Below are positions 1-5,257 of a stretch of 5,390 bases of DNA, piece by piece (within the stretch, counting starts at the first letter, position 1; every line of letters begins with the position of its first letter). Below the pieces are notes generated by a model. The model made no database searches. It saw only the letters and a list, made by a program, of their open reading frames with translations, and was not told the origin of the DNA. The translations under genes and the position numbers were made by a program. The stretch spans positions 1 to 5,390 of the forward strand of contig JAGDAE010000255.1 of assembly GCA_017959645.1 (NCBI GenBank). Reading direction: 5' to 3'. Source of the stretch: Kiritimatiellia bacterium. Lineage in GTDB: Bacteria; Verrucomicrobiota; Kiritimatiellia; RFP12; UBA1067.

Positions 1-100
1 CGGTTGCCTCGATTCAAGCCGCACACTGACAGGCACACCGGCAGCCACGCGTCTGGCAATCCTGTCAAAACCACCCCCCGCAAAACCCCAGAAAGCCCTT

Positions 101-133
101 ATATGAAATCGGGAAAGCGCCCATATAAAATCG
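101..133. repeat. Imperfect 22-bp-spaced direct repeat
   Basis: ATATGAAATCG (101-111) recurs as ATATAAAATCG (123-133), 10 of 11 bases the same, starting 22 bp apart. That is about two helical turns, a spacing compatible with a protein binding the same DNA face twice, but with only two short AT-rich copies chance is a real possibility. No gene start is visible close by on either strand. Confidence 0.3.
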
Positions 134-151
134 CCCTTACCCACTTATGTT

Positions 152-182
152 TTGCCGAAACCCCTCATATGTTTTTCGGCAA
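152..182. repeat. Inverted repeat (9-bp stem, 13-nt loop)
   Basis: TTGCCGAAA at 152-160 is exactly complementary to TTTCGGCAA at 174-182, leaving a 13-base loop. It lies about 100 bases beyond the stop of the minus-strand secreted protein. As RNA from either strand the stem is followed by mixed sequence rather than a U-run, so it could be a 3'-end or processing hairpin but is not a typical intrinsic terminator. Confidence 0.5.
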
Positions 183-221
183 GCACGGACGGCAAAAACG
201 ACAATGACACGGAATGAAGAG

Positions 222-249
222 CGCACGAAGCGTTTTCGTGCGAAAACGC
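222..249. repeat. Two overlapping, mutually exclusive hairpins
   Basis: CGCACGAA (222-229) pairs with TTCGTGCG (235-242), giving an 8-bp stem with a 5-base loop. GCGTTTTCG (230-238) pairs with CGAAAACGC (241-249), giving a 9-bp perfect dyad around a 2-base centre. The two stems share 235-242 and cannot form together. The element begins about 34 bases after the TAG of the minus-strand gene at 283, so it would sit in that transcript's 3' untranslated region. No T-tract follows, so a terminator role is possible but unproven. Confidence 0.5.
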
Positions 250-282
250 CTGCCCCGCTGCAAGGGAGCCCATGTGTTTCGT

Positions 283-2394
283 CTACTTCAGGTAGATGAT
301 GAGTCCCGACATCTTGGTGCAGACTTCGAATTCGCCGATGTTGAACCACTCAGTCGGCTTCCAGATTCTCGCATACCTCGCAATCACCGGTTCGTCGAGT
401 TCGATCAGGTAGAATTCGTAATTGCGGTAGGCGGGAACGGTATACAGATCCACCGCATTGGTGAACGCCTCGTTGTCGGCGACCTGCAGCTTCGCGCCTT
501 CGCAACGGTAGGCGTCCCCTTCGCGCGGGATGAAGGCGATCGACGATATTTTCTTCTCAGATCCGAGATCGAGTCCTATCCACAGCTTGTCCGTCGCCCA
601 CGAACTCGCGTGCGGCTCGTAGAACGAGAAGTTGTAGCCGTCGAAAGCATATTCGGGGACGCAGCCGCTGCCTTCCCAGACGCCGCCGACGCTAAGGATC
701 GTCCCCGACGCCGGATTGCGCGCATCGACGGTGAACTCGCGCCAGAAATTGGGTTCGCTCTGCCCCGGATACGTCGGTACGTAGGCGACGCGCCAAACGC
801 TCGATCCCCTGAGCGACTGGTCGGGCGAATAGGTGTACGCGTTGTGCGAGCCTACGTCCGCCACCGTGTTCCAGACGCCCTGCGCTTCGTCGTATTTCTG
901 GACGATGTAGGACGTATGCCCTTCTGCCAGAGGGATGGTGAGACGGCCGTTGATCGCGAACGGGGCGCTCCACGGCACGGGTCCGCCGTTGAAATTCGCC
1001 CCGATGGTGAACGATTGCGGCTCGCTTCTGACGACATGCCCGTTCGAATCCGTCGCGCGCGCCCGCAGATACACCGCCGCGCCCGGCCGCAGATACTTGG
1101 GCGAGGACGGGTCGAAGTCTTGCATGTAGGCAAGATACGAAAGCCCCGACGCGTCGCAGGTCGCGCTCCACTCGAAGACGGACGAGAAATCGCTGTCGTA
1201 GCTCATTTCGATCGCGACCGTCGCGCTTCCGGTCCCCGCCGAAAGCATCGTTCCCGAAACGCGAATCGTATCGCCGTCGGAATACCTCGCGATCGCGATT
1301 CTCCCGTCGAACGCCGGATACTGCGCGCCGTCCCAGGCGATGGTCTCGCTCATCGAGACCGCCGAGCCGGAGCTGGCGATCAGGAATATCATGAAATACT
1401 TGGCGCTTCCGCCCAGATCCGGCGGGAGCTCGACGAGCGTATAGTCCGTCACGCCGGATGCAAGATCTTGCGCCTTGTATATGTTGGGCCAGACATTGGT
1501 GGTGGTTCCATCCAGCGCCTCGCTCGCCCAGGCGACATAGACCGACTCGTCGACTATATTGGAGAAGCCGAGTTCGACCGCGTCGACGCGACCGTCCGAG
1601 ACCGTTATCCCGTCCACGCTCATCGTCGGCCCGCCGGGCAGAGCGCAGATTTCGCACTCCGCGATATTGAGCCAGCCGTCGCCGACACCGTTTCCGGTCG
1701 GACGCAGCCGCGCGTAGCGGTAGTAGTTCGTAGATGTGAACTCGAAGAAATTGTACCGGTTGTGGCCAGCTTCGGCGGGAACTTCGGCAAGCTGCACCGC
1801 GTCGGAGAAATCGCGCTCGTTCGCGCCTTCGAAAACGCCGGCGCCGATTCGCGCGGGGAAATCGACTCTTCCGATGAGCGCGCCGGAGCACAGTCTCTTC
1901 GGAACCTTGAAATCCGCGTATATCGACTGGTCCTCGCCGATCCCGTTCTGTCCGATATGGTATACCGAATCGGTGTCGCCGTCGACGGCATACGGGTTCG
2001 CGTGGGTGAGATAGCCGTACGGATTCGCCTCGCAGTTGTCCCAGACCGTCGCGCCCACCGTAACCGGATTGCGCGCGTCGACGGTGAACACGTCCCATTC
2101 GTAGGGCTCGGCCATGAGAGCGACCCTCCACACGCTCTCGCCGTTCAGTGACTGCTCCTGGCTTATGAAGTAGCCGCCCGTCTTGCCGATGAGCGTGACA
2201 TCCTCCCATTCCTCTCCGTTCTGCATCTGCAGCGAATACGAGCCGCTACCGTCGAACGTCATGATCAGCCGTCCGTTGCAGGCGAAGGCGGTATAGTTCA
2301 CGCCTCTCACCGGCGCGTCGGCGCGCGCGGCGCAAACGCACAATCCTGCCAGCGCGGCCAGCGCAGGCGCCATCCAAAGCTTTTCACAATCCAT
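283..2394 (-). CDS. Secreted protein, duplicated discoidin-like modules
   Basis: This encodes 703 residues of an exported protein of unknown substrate. Residues 1-25 form a signal peptide (charged start, hydrophobic Ala/Leu core, ARA cleavage motif near 23-25). No lipobox is visible. Residues about 40-250 and 482-692 are two copies of one module. Each opens with NGRL, then has QSL(N/R)G(E/S)SVWRVA, FTVDARNP, and a discoidin/F5-8C-like beta-rich part ending in W(L/F)NI(A/G)E-E-C. Such folds usually bind carbohydrates or other surface ligands. Residues about 251-475 look like two Ig or fibronectin-III-like domains (LRARATDSNG is typical). The protein ends GLIIYLK before TAG. No catalytic domain is recognisable, so adhesion or glycan binding at the cell surface is an inference. 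The ATG at 2394 is supported by AAGGAG nine bases upstream and a strong promoter. It lies 314 bp downstream of the phosphofructokinase gene and is probably transcribed separately. Confidence 0.88.
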   Translation of the reverse strand: MDCEKLWMAPALAALAGLCVCAARADAPVRGVNYTAFACNGRLIMTFDGSGSYSLQMQNGEEWEDVTLIGKTGGYFISQEQSLNGESVWRVALMAEPYEWDVFTVDARNPVTVGATVWDNCEANPYGYLTHANPYAVDGDTDSVYHIGQNGIGEDQSIYADFKVPKRLCSGALIGRVDFPARIGAGVFEGANERDFSDAVQLAEVPAEAGHNRYNFFEFTSTNYYRYARLRPTGNGVGDGWLNIAECEICALPGGPTMSVDGITVSDGRVDAVELGFSNIVDESVYVAWASEALDGTTTNVWPNIYKAQDLASGVTDYTLVELPPDLGGSAKYFMIFLIASSGSAVSMSETIAWDGAQYPAFDGRIAIARYSDGDTIRVSGTMLSAGTGSATVAIEMSYDSDFSSVFEWSATCDASGLSYLAYMQDFDPSSPKYLRPGAAVYLRARATDSNGHVVRSEPQSFTIGANFNGGPVPWSAPFAINGRLTIPLAEGHTSYIVQKYDEAQGVWNTVADVGSHNAYTYSPDQSLRGSSVWRVAYVPTYPGQSEPNFWREFTVDARNPASGTILSVGGVWEGSGCVPEYAFDGYNFSFYEPHASSWATDKLWIGLDLGSEKKISSIAFIPREGDAYRCEGAKLQVADNEAFTNAVDLYTVPAYRNYEFYLIELDEPVIARYARIWKPTEWFNIGEFEVCTKMSGLIIYLK

Positions 2395-2403
2395 ACACGA
2401 AAA

Positions 2404-2409
2404 CTCCTT
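2404..2409 (-). promoter_or_regulatory. Ribosome binding site of the secreted protein gene
   Basis: The minus strand reads AAGGAG here, nine bases before the ATG at 2394. This fixes that start over the internal ATG at 2373 (residue 8), which has no comparable site and would cost the charged beginning of the signal peptide. Confidence 0.8.
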
Positions 2410-2425
2410 TCTCGATTATGTCGGT

Positions 2426-2454
2426 ATGATACCATTTTCTTTGCGCTCCGTCAA
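2426..2454 (-). promoter_or_regulatory. Sigma-70-type promoter for the secreted protein
   Basis: On the minus strand, TTGACG (2454-2449) is separated by exactly 17 bases from TATCAT (2431-2426). TGG stands directly before the -10 box, giving an extended -10 (TGGTATCAT). Transcription would start near 2419, leaving a leader of about 25 bases that contains the AAGGAG site. It is the best-matching promoter in the window and implies that the gene can be expressed independently of the upstream phosphofructokinase. Confidence 0.75.
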
Positions 2455-2457
2455 GTG

Positions 2458-2476
2458 CGGCGCCGGCCGGCCGCCG
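2458..2476. repeat. GC-only near-palindrome upstream of the promoter
   Basis: These 19 bases consist only of G and C and read nearly the same on both strands, with one mismatched symmetric pair; the core is CCGGCCGG. The element sits between the stop of the possible small gene (2482) and the -35 box (2449-2454) of the secreted protein gene. In RNA it could fold into a very stable stem, which might help end transcription arriving from the phosphofructokinase. There is no U-run after it, so this is a suggestion only; a protein-binding site is the alternative. Confidence 0.4.
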
Positions 2477-2481
2477 ACGGA

Positions 2482-2619
2482 TCACATCCATTTTCCGCGC
2501 CGAATGTATCCGTCGAGCTCTTCCGACGACATTGCGCGAAGACGTCGCTCCATGAATGTGGCGCGGCCAACCGTGCAGACGGCTATCGCCGGCCACACGC
2601 GCCACTTCCAGCACGACAT
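2482..2619 (-). CDS. Possible 45-residue small protein
   Basis: An ATG-to-TGA frame of 45 codons lies in the gap between the phosphofructokinase and the secreted protein genes. The predicted product begins MSCWKWRVWPAIAVCTVG, rich in Trp and hydrophobic residues, and ends with a charged, probably helical tail (ERRLRAMSSEELDGYIRRGKW). G/C fills about 33 of 45 third positions, nearer to the real genes than the competing frame over the same bases. Against it, no clear ribosome site precedes the ATG and no good promoter is visible, so it would depend on read-through from the phosphofructokinase gene 90 bases upstream. I do not recognise a family. It may be a small membrane-associated peptide, a decayed gene end, or chance. 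Confidence 0.35.
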   Translation of the reverse strand: MSCWKWRVWPAIAVCTVGRATFMERRLRAMSSEELDGYIRRGKWM

Positions 2620-2708
2620 CGAACATCAGACATATCCCAATTCAATGCAAGATACGGGTTCTATGACAGATGTCTGCACGTTTTGTCCGTGCTTTGGCGT
2701 CTATGTTA

Positions 2709-4076
2709 TTACGGAGCCATGGCGCCGGCGGAAGCGCGACACTCGGCGCGGCCGAAGTAGTATTCCTGGCCGGTCGCGTCCATCACTCCTCGCCACAGGT
2801 CGCTTTCAAGCGAAACCGTCTGCCGCTCGATCGTCGCGAGCTTGATCGGCACGAGGCAGTAGCTCTCGCCCAGATTGCCGACGACACAATTCGTCCGCCC
2901 CGCCATCGCGGCATGCACGGCGTTCCGGGCCAGCATGTAGCAGCGTATCGCGTCCGTTCCGCGCGCGGGGACCGAACGGATCGTGTAGCTCGGATCGAAG
3001 TATTTCACCGAGCTGGCGATTCCGCGGCTTTTCATGTGGCGTTCGATTTCGCGCTTCAGGAATTCGCCGATATCCTTTTTGAGTATGTTGCCCGAGGCGT
3101 CGCGAGACTCGCCGGCCGGCTCGAAAAGATCCTGCCCAGCCCCTTCGGCGACCACGATGACGGCGTGGGTCTTGCCGGCGCGGAAGCGGTTTTCGAGCGC
3201 GGCGAAAAGCCCGCCGTCGCCTTCAAGAGCGAACTTCTCCTCCGGGACGAGGCAGAAATTGACGACCGGATTCGCAATCGACGCGTACGCCGCGATGAAC
3301 CCCGAATCGCGCCCCATCAGCTTGACGAGCCCGATTCCGCCGGCCGTCCCCTTCGCTTCGACATGGGCGTTGCGGATTATGTCCGCCGCCTCCGCCACCG
3401 CGGTCTCGAAGCCGAACGAGCGCCCGACGAAATTGAGGTCGTTGTCAATCGTCTTCGGAATGCCGACGATGGAGATCTTGAGGGCGCGTTTCGCGCATTC
3501 CTGCGCCACGTCGCGCGCGCAGCGCAGCGACCCGTCGCCGCCAATGCAGAAAAGGACGTTGATGTTCATGCGCGCGAGCGTGTCGACGATGACGCCGGTC
3601 GGCTGCTGTCCGCGGCTGGAGCCGAGTATCGTGCCGCCGAGCTCGTGGATGGTGTCGACGTTGTCGGGATTCAGCATCAGCGGCCGGCATGCGCAGTCGG
3701 GATTCAACCCCGCGTAGCCGTAGCGGATGCCGAAAATCGTCTTGACGCCGTAGTCGAACGAAAGAATTTCGACCAGCCCCTTGATGACGTTGTTCAGACC
3801 CGGACACAACCCGCCGGCGGTCACGATGCCGACGCGCGTCCAGCTCGGGTCGTGGTATATGCGCGCGAGCGGACCCGCGCGCTCGAACGTCGGAACGTGG
3901 CCGAGCTTGCCGGCCAGTACGTCGAGACGGTTGCGGTTCTCGGTTACGAGAATGCGCTCGCCGGCGGTTATGAACTCGTGGTGGCGGACCGGCGAGGCGA
4001 TCTTGCATTCGCCGAGCGTTTCCACCATGCACGAGTACTCGCTACGGTTGGCGACGATTTTGTCCAGAGCAGACAT
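2709..4076 (-). CDS. pfkA: 6-phosphofructokinase (group III, ATP-type)
   Basis: Cytoplasmic enzyme that phosphorylates fructose 6-phosphate to fructose 1,6-bisphosphate, the committed step of glycolysis. In the 455-residue product, GGLCPGLN (88-95) is the N-terminal phosphate-binding loop, GGDGS (179-183) the nucleotide loop, PKTIDND (207-213) the catalytic segment with the expected base Asp211, and MGRDSGF (254-260) and PEE (279-281) contact sugar phosphate. YTIRSVPARGTDAIRC (364-379) matches the long group III enzymes of plants, trypanosomes and treponemes (TP0108-like), which exceed the roughly 320 residues of E. coli PfkA. Gly182 (E. coli Gly104) points to ATP, while Lys208 (E. coli Gly124) is also found in PPi enzymes; this mixture occurs in known ATP-dependent group III enzymes. 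ATG 4076 is preferred: AGGAG lies 12 bases upstream, and the alternative TTG at 4115 touches the -10 box. It ends with tandem TAA codons. The symbol is by family only. Confidence 0.93.
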   Translation of the reverse strand: MSALDKIVANRSEYSCMVETLGECKIASPVRHHEFITAGERILVTENRNRLDVLAGKLGHVPTFERAGPLARIYHDPSWTRVGIVTAGGLCPGLNNVIKGLVEILSFDYGVKTIFGIRYGYAGLNPDCACRPLMLNPDNVDTIHELGGTILGSSRGQQPTGVIVDTLARMNINVLFCIGGDGSLRCARDVAQECAKRALKISIVGIPKTIDNDLNFVGRSFGFETAVAEAADIIRNAHVEAKGTAGGIGLVKLMGRDSGFIAAYASIANPVVNFCLVPEEKFALEGDGGLFAALENRFRAGKTHAVIVVAEGAGQDLFEPAGESRDASGNILKKDIGEFLKREIERHMKSRGIASSVKYFDPSYTIRSVPARGTDAIRCYMLARNAVHAAMAGRTNCVVGNLGESYCLVPIKLATIERQTVSLESDLWRGVMDATGQEYYFGRAECRASAGAMAP

Positions 4077-4088
4077 GGCGTCATCTTT

Positions 4089-4093
4089 CTCCT
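4089..4093 (-). promoter_or_regulatory. Ribosome binding site of the phosphofructokinase gene
   Basis: The minus strand reads AGGAG here, 12 bases before the ATG at 4076, slightly longer than ideal spacing. An out-of-frame ATG lies between them (4084-4082), only four bases from the AGGAG and therefore poorly placed. The site supports the 455-residue start. Confidence 0.65.
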
Positions 4094-4114
4094 GTTGAAA
4101 CTTCCTGTGCGGCA

Positions 4115-4123
4115 ATTATATCA
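4115..4123 (-). promoter_or_regulatory. Extended -10 promoter of the phosphofructokinase gene
   Basis: The minus strand reads TGATATAAT: a perfect TATAAT box at 4120-4115 preceded by TGA, an extended -10. The sequence 17 bases further upstream (4143-4138, AGCGCG) is a poor -35, as is common with extended -10 promoters. Transcription would start near 4108, giving a leader of about 32 bases before the ATG at 4076. Confidence 0.7.
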
Positions 4124-4164
4124 TATTTCCGGCGGGACGCGCTATGGCGCGATGCGGCAAAATA

Positions 4165-4173
4165 TGGTATAAT
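4165..4173 (+). promoter_or_regulatory. Extended -10 promoter of aspS
   Basis: TGG followed by a consensus TATAAT (4168-4173) forms an extended -10 box. The -35 position at 17-base spacing (4145-4150, TGGCGC) is weak. A start near 4180 would give a short leader of about 25 bases ending in the GGAG site before the ATG at 4205. Confidence 0.75.
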
Positions 4174-4189
4174 ACGCGCCGTTTTTTCC

Positions 4190-4193
4190 GGAG
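4190..4193 (+). promoter_or_regulatory. Ribosome binding site of aspS
   Basis: GGAG lies 11 bases before the ATG at 4205, within CCGGAGACTAAAGAAAAATG. It is the only purine-rich match in the short leader and agrees with the start of the AspRS family, whose N-terminus (MHPYRTHTCNELR) begins right there. Confidence 0.65.
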
Positions 4194-4204
4194 ACTAAAG
4201 AAAA

Positions 4205-5257
4205 ATGCATCCGTATCGCACACACACCTGTAACGAACTTCGCGCCGCCGACGCCGGCAAAACCGTAAGGCTTTCGGGCTGGATGTTCCGCCTGAGAGAC
4301 CACGGCGGGATACTTTTCGTCGACCTTCGCGACCACTACGGCCTCACCCAGATCGTGGTCCACCCCAGCCGCAGTTTCTTCGGCCTCGTCGAGAAGGCCC
4401 ACCTCGAGAGCGTGATCACGGTCACCGGCGAGGTGAAGCTGCGCACGCCCGACACCGTCAACCCCGACCTGCCGACCGGCGAGATCGAGATCGAGGCGAA
4501 CGAACTGGTCATGGAGGGTGCGTCGGAGGTCACGCCGATCTACATCCCCGACGAAAAGGCCGACGAGAGCGAAGACATGCGCCTCAAATACCGCTTTCTC
4601 GATCTCAGGCGCGAGAAGTTGCACAACAACCTCGTCCTTCGCTCGCAGGTGATCAGGTTCCTGCGCGAGCAGATGTGGGCAAAGGGTTTCAACGAATTCC
4701 AGACGCCGATCCTGACCGCCAGCTCCCCCGAGGGCGCGCGCGACTATTTGGTGCCGAGCCGTCTGCACCGCGGCATGTTCTACGCGCTCCCGCAGGCGCC
4801 GCAAATGTTCAAGCAGCTTTTGATGGTTTCGGGCTTCGACAGATATTTCCAGATTGCGCCGTGCTTCCGCGACGAGGCCGCGCGCGCCGACCGCAGCCCG
4901 GGCGAATTCTACCAGATGGACATCGAGATGTCGTACGCGACGCAGGACGAAATCTTCGCCGTCGTCGAAGACGTCGTCGGCAAGACGTTCGCAAAGTTCT
5001 CTTCCTGGAGCTGCAATCCGGCGCCGTGGCCGCGCATCAAGTATCGCGACGCGATGATGACCTACGGCTCCGACAAGCCCGACCTCAGAAACCCGCTCAA
5101 GTGGTTCGATATGTCCGCTTTCTTCGCGAAGGCCGACTTCAAGGCGTTCGCGGCGTGCGTCGCGAACGGCGGGCTCGTCAAGGGGATGCTCGTCAAGGGA
5201 ATCGTCGGCGTCGAGACGCGCACGTGGTTCGACAAGCGCGAGGCGTTCGTCAAGTAG
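4205..5257 (+). CDS. aspS: Aspartyl-tRNA synthetase, open up to an amber codon
   Basis: Class II synthetase that charges tRNA-Asp with aspartate using ATP in the cytoplasm. These 350 codons are the N-terminal part of an enzyme normally near 590 residues. Residues about 20-110 form the OB-fold anticodon-binding domain (VRLSGW, RDHGGILFVDLRDHYGL, NPDLPTGEIEIEANEL). MRLKYRFLDLRREKLHNN (125-142) starts the catalytic part; GFNEFQTPIL (161-170) is motif 1; PEGARDYLVPSR (175-186) is the flipping loop; QAPQMFKQLLM (197-207) follows; FRDEAARADRSPGEFYQMDIEMS (221-243) is motif 2. YGSDKPDLRNPL (287-298) leads into the GAD insertion domain, where TAG interrupts the frame. Motif 3 lies beyond the window. 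RDHGG with His33 and the RADRSPGEFYQ form resemble alphaproteobacterial, non-discriminating enzymes, which also aspartylate tRNA-Asn for GatCAB; that specificity is inferred. Ending at the TAG, the product would lack motif 3 and be inactive. Confidence 0.92.
   Translation: MHPYRTHTCNELRAADAGKTVRLSGWMFRLRDHGGILFVDLRDHYGLTQIVVHPSRSFFGLVEKAHLESVITVTGEVKLRTPDTVNPDLPTGEIEIEANELVMEGASEVTPIYIPDEKADESEDMRLKYRFLDLRREKLHNNLVLRSQVIRFLREQMWAKGFNEFQTPILTASSPEGARDYLVPSRLHRGMFYALPQAPQMFKQLLMVSGFDRYFQIAPCFRDEAARADRSPGEFYQMDIEMSYATQDEIFAVVEDVVGKTFAKFSSWSCNPAPWPRIKYRDAMMTYGSDKPDLRNPLKWFDMSAFFAKADFKAFAACVANGGLVKGMLVKGIVGVETRTWFDKREAFVK
5255..5257 (+). other. In-frame amber (TAG) codon inside aspS
   Basis: The frame reads FVK-TAG-NGGKGLGYI. 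In AspRS this is the middle of the GAD domain; E. coli has FVKIYGAKGLAYI at the same place, so the TAG replaces one ordinary residue with no insertion or deletion around it. A single base change from CAG, AAG, GAG, TCG, TTG or TGG would produce it. The secreted protein gene in this window also ends in TAG, apparently as a true stop. Sequence error, nonsense mutation and read-through or reassignment all remain open. Confidence 0.9.

Larger units (their letters stand above)
1..282. other. Non-coding flank with repeats
   Basis: I find no supportable gene in this stretch. A frame open on the plus strand at 4-207 starts at TTG, is rich in Pro, Thr, His and Lys, has no ribosome site and resembles no family. 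On the minus strand, 48 codons are open from a GTG at 144 to the left edge, but they show only about 50 percent G/C in third positions, unlike the strongly GC3-biased real genes here. What can be seen are an imperfect direct repeat (101-133), an inverted repeat (152-182) and a pair of overlapping hairpins (222-249). None is followed by a T-tract, so no classical intrinsic terminator for the minus-strand gene ending at 283 is visible. The stretch is less GC-rich than the genes. Confidence 0.6.
4115..4173. repeat. Mirror-image divergent promoter region
   Basis: ATTATATCATATTT (4115-4128) and AAATATGGTATAAT (4160-4173) are inverted copies matching at 13 of 14 positions, 31 bases apart. Each arm contains the extended -10 of one of the two diverging genes. 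At the centre, CGCGC (4138-4142) and GCGCG (4147-4151) form a second dyad around TATG, lying where both -35 elements would be. Two polymerases would therefore face away from one shared central site. A regulator bound there could affect both genes, or the symmetry may simply reflect two good -10 boxes. Confidence 0.65.

Noticed and set aside
1..144. Minus-strand frame open to the left edge from a GTG at 144 (48 codons, includes RAFWGFAGGGFDRIARRVAAG)
   Set aside because: The translation looks moderately protein-like, but third positions are only about 50 percent G/C, there is no ribosome site, and the GTG follows a TAA directly. Sequence left of the window would be needed to decide.
4..207. 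Plus-strand frame of 67 codons at the left edge
   Set aside because: TTG start, no ribosome site, low-complexity composition and hairpin-forming sequence inside; no family resemblance.
145..282. Extension of the secreted protein past its TAG (45 more codons to the TAA at 145-147)
   Set aside because: Considered as support for TAG recoding. The extra residues add no recognisable domain and overlap the hairpins, so TAG looks like the real stop here.
214..2151. Long plus-strand frame of 645 codons opposite the secreted protein gene
   Set aside because: It is a shadow of GC-biased codons on the other strand. The product is Arg/Asp-rich with no recognisable domain, whereas the minus strand has a signal peptide, promoter, ribosome site and clear domain repeats.
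2331..2394. Lipoprotein signal in the secreted protein (Cys19 and Cys21 in the leader)
   Set aside because: Leu18 and Val20 stand directly before the cysteines, where a lipobox needs Gly, Ala or Ser. An ordinary signal peptidase I site (ARA) fits better.
2384..2626. Minus-strand frame of 80 codons overlapping the start of the secreted protein gene
   Set aside because: It runs through the promoter and ribosome site of that gene, and its third positions are less GC-rich than those of the competing 45-codon frame.
2665..2692. Short dyads after the phosphofructokinase stop (GCACG/CGTGC and GACA/TGTC) as a terminator
   Set aside because: Stems of only 4-5 bp and no following U-run; too weak to call.
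2670..4172. Plus-strand frame of 500 codons opposite the phosphofructokinase
   Set aside because: The opposite strand encodes an unmistakable phosphofructokinase. This frame is Arg/Ala-rich, has no ribosome site and runs through the divergent promoter region.
4142..4804. Minus-strand frame of 220 codons opposite aspS
   Set aside because: It mirrors AspRS codons and crosses the aspS promoter and start; no domain is recognisable.
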